Assembly (NCBI GenBank): GCA_958295765.1
Contig: CATQHB010000002.1
Span: 1,376,091-1,440,090 of the forward strand
DNA length: 64,000 nucleotides
DNA from: an uncultured Dehalococcoidia bacterium
GTDB lineage: Bacteria; Chloroflexota; Dehalococcoidia; Lucifugimonadales; UBA3495
Reading direction: 5' to 3'
Below the pieces are notes generated by a model. That model was not told the DNA's origin. It worked only from the letters and a program-made list of their open reading frames with translations, and searched no databases. A program made the translations under genes and the position numbers. Below, piece after piece: positions 41,379 to 48,755 of the stretch; the first letter of the stretch is position 1, and every line of letters starts with the position of its first letter.

Positions 41379-42746
41379 ATGATAGCAGCGGAATTCAGCG
41401 CGCCGGCCCCGGCCCGGCGGTTGCGGTTGGCCTTGGCCCTGCTGTTCGGGGCGATGCTGCTTTTGGGGCTGACCGGGCAGGTTCTGGCCCAGGCCGGGAG
41501 TCCTGAGGCGTTGGTGCTGAATGTTGACGGGGTGATAAATCCGGTCAAGGAGCGGTACGTCAAACGCGCCTTGGCAGCGGCGGCAGCTAATGACGCCCCC
41601 CTGGTAGTCATCCGGCTGGACACTCCCGGCGGGTTGAGCAGTTCCACCCGGGAGATTGTGGAACTGCTGCTGGAGTCGGAAACGCCGACGGTAGTGTACG
41701 TCTCACCGCGCGGGGCGCAGGCCGGTTCCGCCGGCACTTTCATTACCGCCGCCGCCAATGTGGCGGTTATGGCTCCCGGCACCAACATCGGCGCCGCCAC
41801 CCCGGTCTCGGCCACCGGGGAGGATTTGGGGGAAACCCTGGCTAACAAGGCCACCAACGATGCCGCCGCCTTGATTAGAAGCGTCGCCGAGGAACGCAAC
41901 CGCAACGCCGACAAGCTGGAAGCCACCGTCCGCCAGGGGGCGTCCTACACTGCCTCGGAAGCGGTTGCGTTGCAGGTGGTGGATTTTGTCGCCCAGGACA
42001 TTAACGATCTGCTCATTCAACTGGACGGGCGGGAGGTAACCGCCGGCAGCCGTTCCTGGACGCTGGACACCGGGGACTTGGGGATTCAAGACTTGGAGAA
42101 AAACCTGCTGGAGCATTTCCTGGAGTTTATCTCCAACCCGGACGTGGCCTTTCTGCTGCTGACCCTGGGCGGCCTGGGGATTGTGGTGGAACTGTTCAAT
42201 CCCGGCCTGATTGCGCCGGGCGTGGTGGGCGCCATTCTCCTGATTCTGGCCTTCCTGGCCCTGGGCAACCTGCCGGTCAACTGGGCCGGGGTGGTGCTGA
42301 TTGGGCTGGCCCTGGCCCTGGCCCTGCTGGAAACCCAGGTATCCGGGTTCGGGATTCTGGGAGTGGGTTCCGTCATTTGCCTGGTGTTGGGGGGATTCCT
42401 GCTGTTCGCTCAGTTCGGCGGCCCCTCTCCTACCTTGCCGCCGATTGGGGTAAACCCCTGGCTGGTGGGCGGCGTGGCGGCGACTCTGGGCCTGGCCCTG
42501 TTCTACCTGGTCTGGGACATCCGCAAGTCGCGCCGGGAGGAACGGGAAACCGCCCCGACGGTCATCGTGGGCCAGGTAGGAACTGTTATCACGGAACTGG
42601 CGCCCCGGGGCATCATCCGGCTGGACGATGGCAACTGGACAGCCGTAACCGATGATGATACCGTGATACCGGCAGGGCAAAGAGTTGTAGTTATCGAAGC
42701 GGATGACCTGATTTTAACGGTTATCCCGCTATCCGAGATGGATTGA
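41379..42746 (+). CDS. Long-form NfeD membrane serine protease
   Basis: A 455-residue protein with a signal peptide ending near VLAQA (about residue 39) and an SppA/ClpP-like protease domain (DTPGGLSSSTREIVE, catalytic Ser in GAQAGSAGTFI, and a Lys in the following LANKATNDAAALIRSVAEERN region). At least four membrane helices span about 250-385, and there is a C-terminal OB-fold NfeD domain (VGQVGTVITELAPRGIIRLDDGNWTAV). Such proteins cleave the C-terminus of partner slipins. ATG 41379 is preferred over 41358 because AGGAACGGG precedes it. The slipin gene follows 69 bp later. Confidence 0.92.
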   Translation: MIAAEFSAPAPARRLRLALALLFGAMLLLGLTGQVLAQAGSPEALVLNVDGVINPVKERYVKRALAAAAANDAPLVVIRLDTPGGLSSSTREIVELLLESETPTVVYVSPRGAQAGSAGTFITAAANVAVMAPGTNIGAATPVSATGEDLGETLANKATNDAAALIRSVAEERNRNADKLEATVRQGASYTASEAVALQVVDFVAQDINDLLIQLDGREVTAGSRSWTLDTGDLGIQDLEKNLLEHFLEFISNPDVAFLLLTLGGLGIVVELFNPGLIAPGVVGAILLILAFLALGNLPVNWAGVVLIGLALALALLETQVSGFGILGVGSVICLVLGGFLLFAQFGGPSPTLPPIGVNPWLVGGVAATLGLALFYLVWDIRKSRREERETAPTVIVGQVGTVITELAPRGIIRLDDGNWTAVTDDDTVIPAGQRVVVIEADDLILTVIPLSEMD

Positions 42747-42815
42747 CGGCCCTTTACCGGCAACGCCACGGAAACCGTAAGCATTACATATTGCGGGTTC
42801 GCCCGGGAGGTGGGT

Positions 42816-43703
42816 ATGGCTTCGGGTATAGTCATTGTGCAACAGCAGGAACGGATGGTGGTGCAGCGTTTTGGCCGCTTTGACCGGGTGGTAGGGCCGG
42901 GCTTCCGCATCCTCATACCCGTCATTTACACCGGCACCAAGGTGGGTATCTGGGAGCGAACCCAGCGGGTGCCAACTCAGAAATACATCACCACCGACAA
43001 CGTGGTGGTGGACCTGGACTTTGTCATCTACTACCAGGTGATGCCCGAAGCCGACAACCCCCGGAAAGCGGTGCTGGACATCCAGAACGTTGAGGTGGCG
43101 GTGGTCAACCTGGCGGTGGCCGAACTCCGGTCGATTATCGGCAACATCACCCTGGCCGACGCCCTGGCGGAACGGGAGCGGATCCAGGGACAGTTGCAGT
43201 TGGCCCTGGACGAGAACACCGGCCGCTGGGGGGTCAAGGTGCGGAACGTCGCCATCAATGAGATTGACCCGCCGCCGGGGGTGAAACAGGCGATGGAACG
43301 GGAAAAGTCCGCCGCCGCCATCAAGACCGCCGAGATTACCGAATCCGAGGGGCAGCGGCAGGCCCAGATAAACCGGGCCGAGGGAGAAAAGCAGTCGGCT
43401 ATCCTCCAGGCGGAGGGCAAGCGGCAGGCGGAGATTCTGCAAGCCGAGGGCGACCAGCAGGCCGCCGTCCTGCGCGCCCAGGGGTTCAGCAGCGCGCTGG
43501 AACAGATTTACAACGTGGCGAACAACGTGGACTCCAAGACGATGAGCCTCCAGTATTTTGACACCCTCAAGTCTCTTGGCTCCAGCCCCTCAACCAAGTT
43601 CATCTTTCCTATGGAGTTCACTTCTATGCTGTCGCCCTTCCTCGGAATGGGCAGCAACACCCAACCGGGCAACGGCGGGAATAACGACACCAAGCAAAAC
43701 TAA
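42816..43703 (+). CDS. Slipin/SPFH (stomatin-like) protein
   Basis: A 295-residue SPFH-domain protein. The N-terminus is only mildly hydrophobic (GIVIVQQQERMVVQRFG). The SPFH core includes VGPGFRILIPVI, RVPTQKYITTDNVVVDLDFVIYYQV and RSIIGNITLADALAERERI. An alanine/glutamate-rich coiled coil follows (about 165-235; repeated AEGxKQxAxLQ units), then a Gly/Asn-rich tail. It forms membrane-associated oligomers and is the usual substrate or partner of the NfeD protease encoded just upstream. ATG 42816 follows GGGAGGTGGGT. A strong terminator ends the operon. Confidence 0.92.
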   Translation: MASGIVIVQQQERMVVQRFGRFDRVVGPGFRILIPVIYTGTKVGIWERTQRVPTQKYITTDNVVVDLDFVIYYQVMPEADNPRKAVLDIQNVEVAVVNLAVAELRSIIGNITLADALAERERIQGQLQLALDENTGRWGVKVRNVAINEIDPPPGVKQAMEREKSAAAIKTAEITESEGQRQAQINRAEGEKQSAILQAEGKRQAEILQAEGDQQAAVLRAQGFSSALEQIYNVANNVDSKTMSLQYFDTLKSLGSSPSTKFIFPMEFTSMLSPFLGMGSNTQPGNGGNNDTKQN

Positions 43704-43733
43704 CCCGCCATTGCCGCTTCCGGGCGAACTGAA

Positions 43734-43776
43734 TACCCCCTTGTTATTCTACCGGGATAACAAGGGGGTAACTTTT
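43734..43776 (+). terminator. Terminator after the NfeD-slipin operon
   Basis: TACCCCCTTGTTAT (43734-43747) and ATAACAAGGGGGTA (43757-43770) form a perfect 14-bp stem followed by ACTTTT. Confidence 0.85.
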
Positions 43777-43812
43777 GGATTAAACCGGGCCGGGGGAACG
43801 GCAGTTCTTAAT

Positions 43813-44466
43813 TTACTGGCCCGCGTCCAGCCGGATTAACTTGGGCAGGGCTACAAAGCCTTCCTGGGCGGTGCCTACCAGGTCGGTGGCGTCTTGAGAG
43901 TGGAGCAGGGCGGTGTGGGCGTTGATGAGAGAATCGCAGGCGTTGCGGTCCAGGGTATCCAGGTGAGTATCCAGGCCGGTAACCAGGCCGGGCAGTTGCT
44001 CTTTCATAAAGGCCAGGCTGCGGGGGCTGTTCTTGGGGGGAACCTTATCGCCAAAGAGAATTACCTTGGTGGCGTGGGGATAAACTTCAATCATCCGGTG
44101 GCCCGAATCCGCTAATTGCCGGTTAAGCCGGATAGCCCGGTAAATCAGGCGGCGAATAATCGACCCCTTGTTGGTAAAGAAACAACTGATACCCATTCGG
44201 GCTAACTCCAACTCCGATTGGCGGCCCTTTTTCTGAGGGGTAGCCAGCTTGCACTTGCACGCCGGTTCCAGACAGCAAAGCCCCTCGGGCAGGCCGAGGG
44301 GAGTCCCTATCGCAATCAGAGTTGGCCGGTATTTCTCAACCATCTGAAAGAGGTCGGAGTCCGCGGAAAAGGAACCGATAAAGTCCACCTGCGAATGGTC
44401 ATCAATAACTGACACCGCGCTGGGGTGCTTGGTGGAGGTTCTCAAATCAACGCCTAGATATGACAT
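43813..44466 (-). CDS. DUF429 domain-containing protein
   Basis: A 217-residue protein of the DUF429 family, an RNase-H-like fold of unknown function. The MSYLGVDLRTS start, LIAIGTPLGLPEG, a cysteine pattern CCLEPACKC and MGISCFFTNKGS are seen; HRMIEVYPHATKVILFG and the C-terminal CDSLINAHTALLHS segment are typical. The first Asp and later acidic residues could bind metal. It starts at ATG 44466 and is transcribed from the minus strand downstream of meaB (112 bp gap), convergent with the slipin operon. A nucleic-acid-related role is a family-level guess only. Confidence 0.85.
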   Translation of the reverse strand: MSYLGVDLRTSTKHPSAVSVIDDHSQVDFIGSFSADSDLFQMVEKYRPTLIAIGTPLGLPEGLCCLEPACKCKLATPQKKGRQSELELARMGISCFFTNKGSIIRRLIYRAIRLNRQLADSGHRMIEVYPHATKVILFGDKVPPKNSPRSLAFMKEQLPGLVTGLDTHLDTLDRNACDSLINAHTALLHSQDATDLVGTAQEGFVALPKLIRLDAGQ

Positions 44467-44578
44467 ATCAACTCTCCTGCCCGGACTCCTGTAAGAGTAC
44501 GGGGCTGGCGCGGCCGGAAATCGGTTACCGGAGGGTCGCCGTTAATTGGTTCTATTGCCGGGAATCAGGCGCCGGGAA

Positions 44579-45583
44579 TCAGGTGCCGGGAATCAAACCA
44601 AAGTCCGGCAAGTTGGAATCATCCAGGAATTCAAGGGCCGCCGAATAGGGTTCCCGTTCTTTGGCGGCAATCCCTTCCAGGGTCCGTATCAGCGCCGGGT
44701 CATCCCGGAGCCGGGCGTTCAGCCGCTGGTTCAGTTCCTCCTGCACGGCCTCAAGGAACTCCTGGCGCCGCCGCTCGCCCCGGCGCTGCTCCAATCGGGA
44801 CGCGGCATCGCTCTCCCCGGCCGGGGCGTCGAGTGCCGGGGTGTCAAGAAAACTGCGGTGCTCCCGGATTTTGTCCCACAGTTCCGGGAGTCCTTCGGCC
44901 CGGTCGGCCCGGGTGAGCATTACCGGCGGCGTCCAGCTTGCGGCTTCCGGCGTGATTTGCAGCATCGTAGTGATGGCGGCCACCAGCCGGTTGGCCCCTT
45001 CCCGGTCGGCCTTGTTGACCAGGAAAATATCGGCGATTTCCATAACGCCGGCTTTGAGGGTCTGGATGGTGTCGCCCGATTCGGGCATCAGGGCCACCAG
45101 CACCGTATCCGCCACGCCCATTATGCCCAACTCACTCTGGCCCACGCCCACCGTCTCCACCAGAATAATGTCCTTGCCGGCCGCGTCCAGGAGGCGTACC
45201 AGGCTCTTGACGATACGGGGCAGCCCGCCGGCCTGTCCCCGGGTGGAAACGCTGCGGATAAACACCCCGGAGTCCAGGTAGTGGCGCTGCATCCTGATGC
45301 GGTCGCCGAGGAGCGCGCCGCCGCTGTAGGGGCTGTTGGGGTCAACGGCGATTATTCCTACGTTGGAACCCTGCGCCCGCAGCAGTTCGGTGAGGCGGTC
45401 AACGATGGTGCTTTTGCCCACGCCCGGCGGGCCGGTGATGCCAATGGTGTAAGCGCGGCCGGTATGGCGGTCGATTTGTCGCATCACCGAGGCCGCTACC
45501 GGGTCTCTTTGTTCCAGCAAAGTCATCATTCGGGAAATGGTTCGCTGGTCGCCCCCCAACAGCCGCTCCACGTCATCCATCAT
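44579..45583 (-). CDS. meaB: Methylmalonyl-CoA mutase-associated GTPase MeaB
   Basis: A 334-residue G3E-family GTPase that protects and loads the B12-dependent methylmalonyl-CoA mutase. Walker A is GITGPPGVGKSTIVD, the Mg-binding DPNSPYSGGALLGDRIRM segment is intact, VETVGVGQSE is switch III-like, and NKADREGA is the base-specificity motif. ATG 45583 is chosen because MMDDVERLLGGD matches the family N-terminus; a longer reading frame to 45649 is possible. No mutase genes are adjacent. Its B12 link is consistent with the cobalt gene block elsewhere in the window. Confidence 0.93.
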   Translation of the reverse strand: MMDDVERLLGGDQRTISRMMTLLEQRDPVAASVMRQIDRHTGRAYTIGITGPPGVGKSTIVDRLTELLRAQGSNVGIIAVDPNSPYSGGALLGDRIRMQRHYLDSGVFIRSVSTRGQAGGLPRIVKSLVRLLDAAGKDIILVETVGVGQSELGIMGVADTVLVALMPESGDTIQTLKAGVMEIADIFLVNKADREGANRLVAAITTMLQITPEAASWTPPVMLTRADRAEGLPELWDKIREHRSFLDTPALDAPAGESDAASRLEQRRGERRRQEFLEAVQEELNQRLNARLRDDPALIRTLEGIAAKEREPYSAALEFLDDSNLPDFGLIPGT

Positions 45584-45835
45584 CGGGCAAGAGACTCCGG
45601 TATTGGCCTTGGATGAGGAAAATCTAGCACCCCCGATTTTCAGCGTCAAGGTAACCCAAGGCTGGGTAACCGGGCGGGTAAATTAAGGAAATTGGAACCG
45701 ATTTGGACTATTTCTAAAGACTTTCATCATCCCCTGCCCGGAGTAGGGCGATTTGTTATAACGAGTCGGCATAAAACGCAAAATGAAAATTGGTCAAAAT
45801 TGGTTAAAATCCAGAACAGGGGCAAAGGGTCACAC

Positions 45836-45930
45836 CGGCCGGGTTTGGGTAACCGGCCGGCAGCCGCAACGGGAATAATCGAAAAAGGGGTAACCTCAGA
45901 TAGGAAACGGGCCGGTTTGGAACCGGCCCG
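45836..45930 (-). terminator. Hairpins downstream of the CysRS fusion gene
   Basis: Two strong stems lie in the 45584-45986 gap: CCGGCCGG pairs at 45836-45861, and CGGGCCGGTT/AACCGGCCCG (45908-45930, 3-nt loop) is followed on the minus strand by TTTCC. Because the fusion gene ends at 45987 on the minus strand, these may stop its transcripts, though the U run is short. No gene is seen in the rest of the gap. Confidence 0.45.
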
Positions 45931-45986
45931 CAAGAGTTCACCCGGTAATAGTTTCCCGGCCCTGCCGGGTTGAGGGTTGCGCTGAT

Positions 45987-48185
45987 TCAGTGGTGAAAGC
46001 CGGTCTCAAAGCCCCGGGCGCCGGCGGAAATCAGCAGGTCGGGCCGGTTCCCCCAACGGCGCAGGAAACGGCCAAAGTTCTTGCGGCTCATTTCGTCCCG
46101 CTGGCCGTCCTCCAACTCCGTCCATTGCCGGTGTTCGTGGCGCACCATCGGCAGGCTGCTGTCCGCTAACACCCGGTAGCCCTTTTCCTTGAACTGAAAG
46201 CAGTAGTCAATGTCCAGGTTCCGGTAGAAACGGAAACCCTCGTGCATCAGGCCGACCTTGTTGACCGCCTCCCGCCGGAAGGCCATGCAGTACGCCTGCA
46301 TCGCGTCCGCCTCGCCCTTTTCCACCTCCTCGTGGAAATGCTGCATATCGTCGGTGGTCAGACCGTAGGGGCCAAAGATGCCGACCGACTCATCGGACAA
46401 CTGGCGGGCAATCGGCCCCAGCACGTCCCCGGTCAGCTCGGTAGAGGCATCCAGGATAACGATGTGCTTGCCCCGGCTCAACTTCAGGCCAATGTTCTTG
46501 CCGGCCGCGTCGCCAATCACGTGGTCGCAGTGAATCACCTGAAAATCGGGGTCAAGGCCCTGGTACTCCTCCAGCCATTCGGCGGTGTCGTCGGTGGAGC
46601 CGTTGTCAATGACGATAATCTCGGCGGTAAAGCCCTGGGCAAAGGCCCGCATCGCGGTTACGCACCGCTGCACGTCCTCGGCGTAGTTGTAAGCGTTGAG
46701 GATAAAGGTAAAGTCATAGCGGTCGGGAGCATCCAGGGCCGAGTCCACTTCCCGGGAAGAGGATACCCAGTGCCACCGGGCTTCAAGCTGTTCCAGGGGG
46801 GTCTTGGGCCGGATGCGGGTTACCTGAGGGGTATCCTGTACCACGTAACCGCTGGAGGCCAACTCGGCCCGCAGGGTGTCGGCGGTAGAGTAGTTGACCT
46901 GCTCCCGGAAGGCGCTGCGCCGGCCCAGGGCCGCTACCACCAGCTCCGGCACTTGATACTGGGCCGGAACCTGGTGCAAGTCCAGCCCGAACAGACGGTC
47001 AAAGTCCAGCAGCAGGGAGAGTTTTGCCTGGCCCGGCAAGCCGGAACGAACCATATCCCAAGTGAGGGCCAATCCCGTAGGCAAGTCCAAGTCATTCTCG
47101 ACGGCGTTCCAGAACTTTTCCCGCCATTCCTCGGTTTCCGGGGGCAGTTCCGCCAGTTCCGGCAGGTTTTTCCACTCCCAGACCCGGTTGCGCAGGTTGG
47201 AAAGGGCCTTCTCGCTGGCCTTGAGAGAGTTGAAGGTGAAGTTCATCCGGTGGCGATACCGGACCGTCAGGCACAGGTAGCGGAAGGAAAGGGGGTCAAT
47301 GCCCCGGGCCACCAGGTCGTCCAGCAGGAAAACGTTGCCCGAGGATTTTGCCATCTTGGCGCCGTCGGCCAACAGATGCTGCCCGTGGACCCAATAATTG
47401 ACGTGGGTATCGCCAAAGGCCCCTTCGCTCTGGGCAATCTCATCCTCGTGATGGGGAAAGACGTTGTCCACGCCGCCGGTGTGCAGGTCAAAATGCTCGC
47501 CCAGGTACTTGTGGGCCATCGCCGAACATTCGATATGCCAACCGGGGAAACCCTCACCCCAGGGGCTGTCCCACTTTACGTCCCGGCCCGGCTCGGCGGC
47601 CTTCCAAAGAGTGAAGTCCCGGGGGTCTCGCTTGAGCGGGTCCGCCTCGGCTCTTACCCCTTCCAGCAGGTTGCCGCCAAAGTTCCGGGAAAGGTTGCCA
47701 TACTTGGCAAACTGAGGAACGTCAAAGTAAACGTTGCCCCCGGCCAGGTAGGCGTAACCGTTAGCCATCAGGCGTTCCACCAGGGAAATCATTTCGGGGA
47801 TGTGCTGGGTGGCCCAGGGGTAAACGTGGGCCGGCAGGATATTCACCCGCGCCTCGTCCTGGTGAAAACTGTCGGCGTAAAACTGGGCAATTTCCTGGAT
47901 GGTCTTGCCCTCGGCCAGGGCGGCCATAATCATCTTGTCGCCGCCGGCCTCCACCAGTTCCTGGCGCATATGGCCCACGTCGGTAATGTTCTTGACGTGA
48001 TAAACCTGATTGCCCTCGATTTCCAGGGCGCGGCGAATCCAGTCGGCCATCATATAGGTGCGCAGGTTGCCGATGTGGGCGTAGCGGTACACCGTCGGGC
48101 CGCAGGTGTACATCCGCACTTTGCCCGGCTCAATGGTCTGAATTTCATCCACTTGCTTAGTCAGGGTATTGTAAAGGCGCAACAA
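45987..48185 (-). CDS. cysS: Cysteinyl-tRNA synthetase fused to a family-2 glycosyltransferase
   Basis: A 732-residue fusion. Residues 1 to about 475 are a complete CysRS: C28 in TCGPTVY, HIGN at 37-40, C220 in GWHIECSAMA, HHE at 245-247 (the zinc ligands) and KMAKS (287-291). CysRS normally ends near 460-480 residues. Residues about 490-732 form a GT2 glycosyltransferase: DFTFILNAYNYAEDVQRCV, EIIVIDNGSTDDTAEWL (nucleotide-sugar binding, near 536) and VILDAST (DxD-like, near 589). The frame is continuous with no stop between them. TTG 48185 (or 48182) is the start, after GGAGG. The fusion is discussed under findings. Confidence 0.92.
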   Translation of the reverse strand: MLRLYNTLTKQVDEIQTIEPGKVRMYTCGPTVYRYAHIGNLRTYMMADWIRRALEIEGNQVYHVKNITDVGHMRQELVEAGGDKMIMAALAEGKTIQEIAQFYADSFHQDEARVNILPAHVYPWATQHIPEMISLVERLMANGYAYLAGGNVYFDVPQFAKYGNLSRNFGGNLLEGVRAEADPLKRDPRDFTLWKAAEPGRDVKWDSPWGEGFPGWHIECSAMAHKYLGEHFDLHTGGVDNVFPHHEDEIAQSEGAFGDTHVNYWVHGQHLLADGAKMAKSSGNVFLLDDLVARGIDPLSFRYLCLTVRYRHRMNFTFNSLKASEKALSNLRNRVWEWKNLPELAELPPETEEWREKFWNAVENDLDLPTGLALTWDMVRSGLPGQAKLSLLLDFDRLFGLDLHQVPAQYQVPELVVAALGRRSAFREQVNYSTADTLRAELASSGYVVQDTPQVTRIRPKTPLEQLEARWHWVSSSREVDSALDAPDRYDFTFILNAYNYAEDVQRCVTAMRAFAQGFTAEIIVIDNGSTDDTAEWLEEYQGLDPDFQVIHCDHVIGDAAGKNIGLKLSRGKHIVILDASTELTGDVLGPIARQLSDESVGIFGPYGLTTDDMQHFHEEVEKGEADAMQAYCMAFRREAVNKVGLMHEGFRFYRNLDIDYCFQFKEKGYRVLADSSLPMVRHEHRQWTELEDGQRDEMSRKNFGRFLRRWGNRPDLLISAGARGFETGFHH

Positions 48186-48451
48186 AGCTCTCGATCCTCC
48201 CTCCCAAGCCCCGGGCGGCCACCGGGACACAAAACCTGGCGGAGCCTGAACCGGCGCTTTGAGTCAATACGGAGTCAATACGGCCCGGACGGGGCGACAT
48301 TACATAAACAACCGGCCGAGCGAAGTATTACCCAAGTTTATCACGTATCTGCCCGCCTTGCATCCGGGAATCGCGGCGGGTATCCCAGGTTTTGACTGCT
48401 GTATCCCCATAACCGGGGTGCCGTAGCCGACCTATTCCTGCCCCGGAGCCA

Positions 48452-48477
48452 GGGCGGGTTATAAACCCGCCCCTACC
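48452..48477. repeat. Family C half-repeat, copy 5
   Basis: GGGCGGGTTATAAACCCGCCCCTACC, the right arm of the family C core. It lies upstream of the CysRS fusion gene in the gene-free gap 48186-48755. Confidence 0.75.
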
Positions 48478-48569
48478 ACCAAACATTCACCGGAACCGGT
48501 AAAGGAGTAGTCAAACCGGGCGACTCCTCTTTTGCCGGTATTATTAACATTTGTCGGTATTATCATCAA

Positions 48570-48688
48570 GGTAGGGGCGGGTTTGTAACCCGCCCTGGTT
48601 CGGGTGCAGAAATAGGTCGCTATGGCAAACCGTTTTCCGGTATTTCCCCGCCATTGAACGCCGGGCGGGTTACAAACCCAAATCTACC
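48570..48688. repeat. Family C palindromic repeat, copy 6
   Basis: GGTAGGGGCGGGTTTGTAACC (48570) faces GGTTACAAACCCAAATCTACC (ending 48688). The base changes in the stem (GTTTGT/ACAAAC) are compensated between the arms over six bases, while the outer arm has drifted. Confidence 0.75.
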
Positions 48689-48755
48689 ATCCAACCACCC
48701 ACCGGGACCGGTACGGGTAAGGGATACCAGGAAATGTTGTGAATATCCTTTTGCC

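Noticed and set aside
45987-48185. MshC (mycothiol cysteine ligase) instead of CysRS
   Set aside because: The protein has the CysRS-type YTCGPTVY, HIGN and KMAKS arrangement and full CysRS length; no other mycothiol genes are nearby.
46242-48395. A 717-codon plus-strand frame opposite the CysRS fusion gene
   Set aside because: Antisense shadow of a gene with intact catalytic motifs; no family resemblance and no ribosome site.
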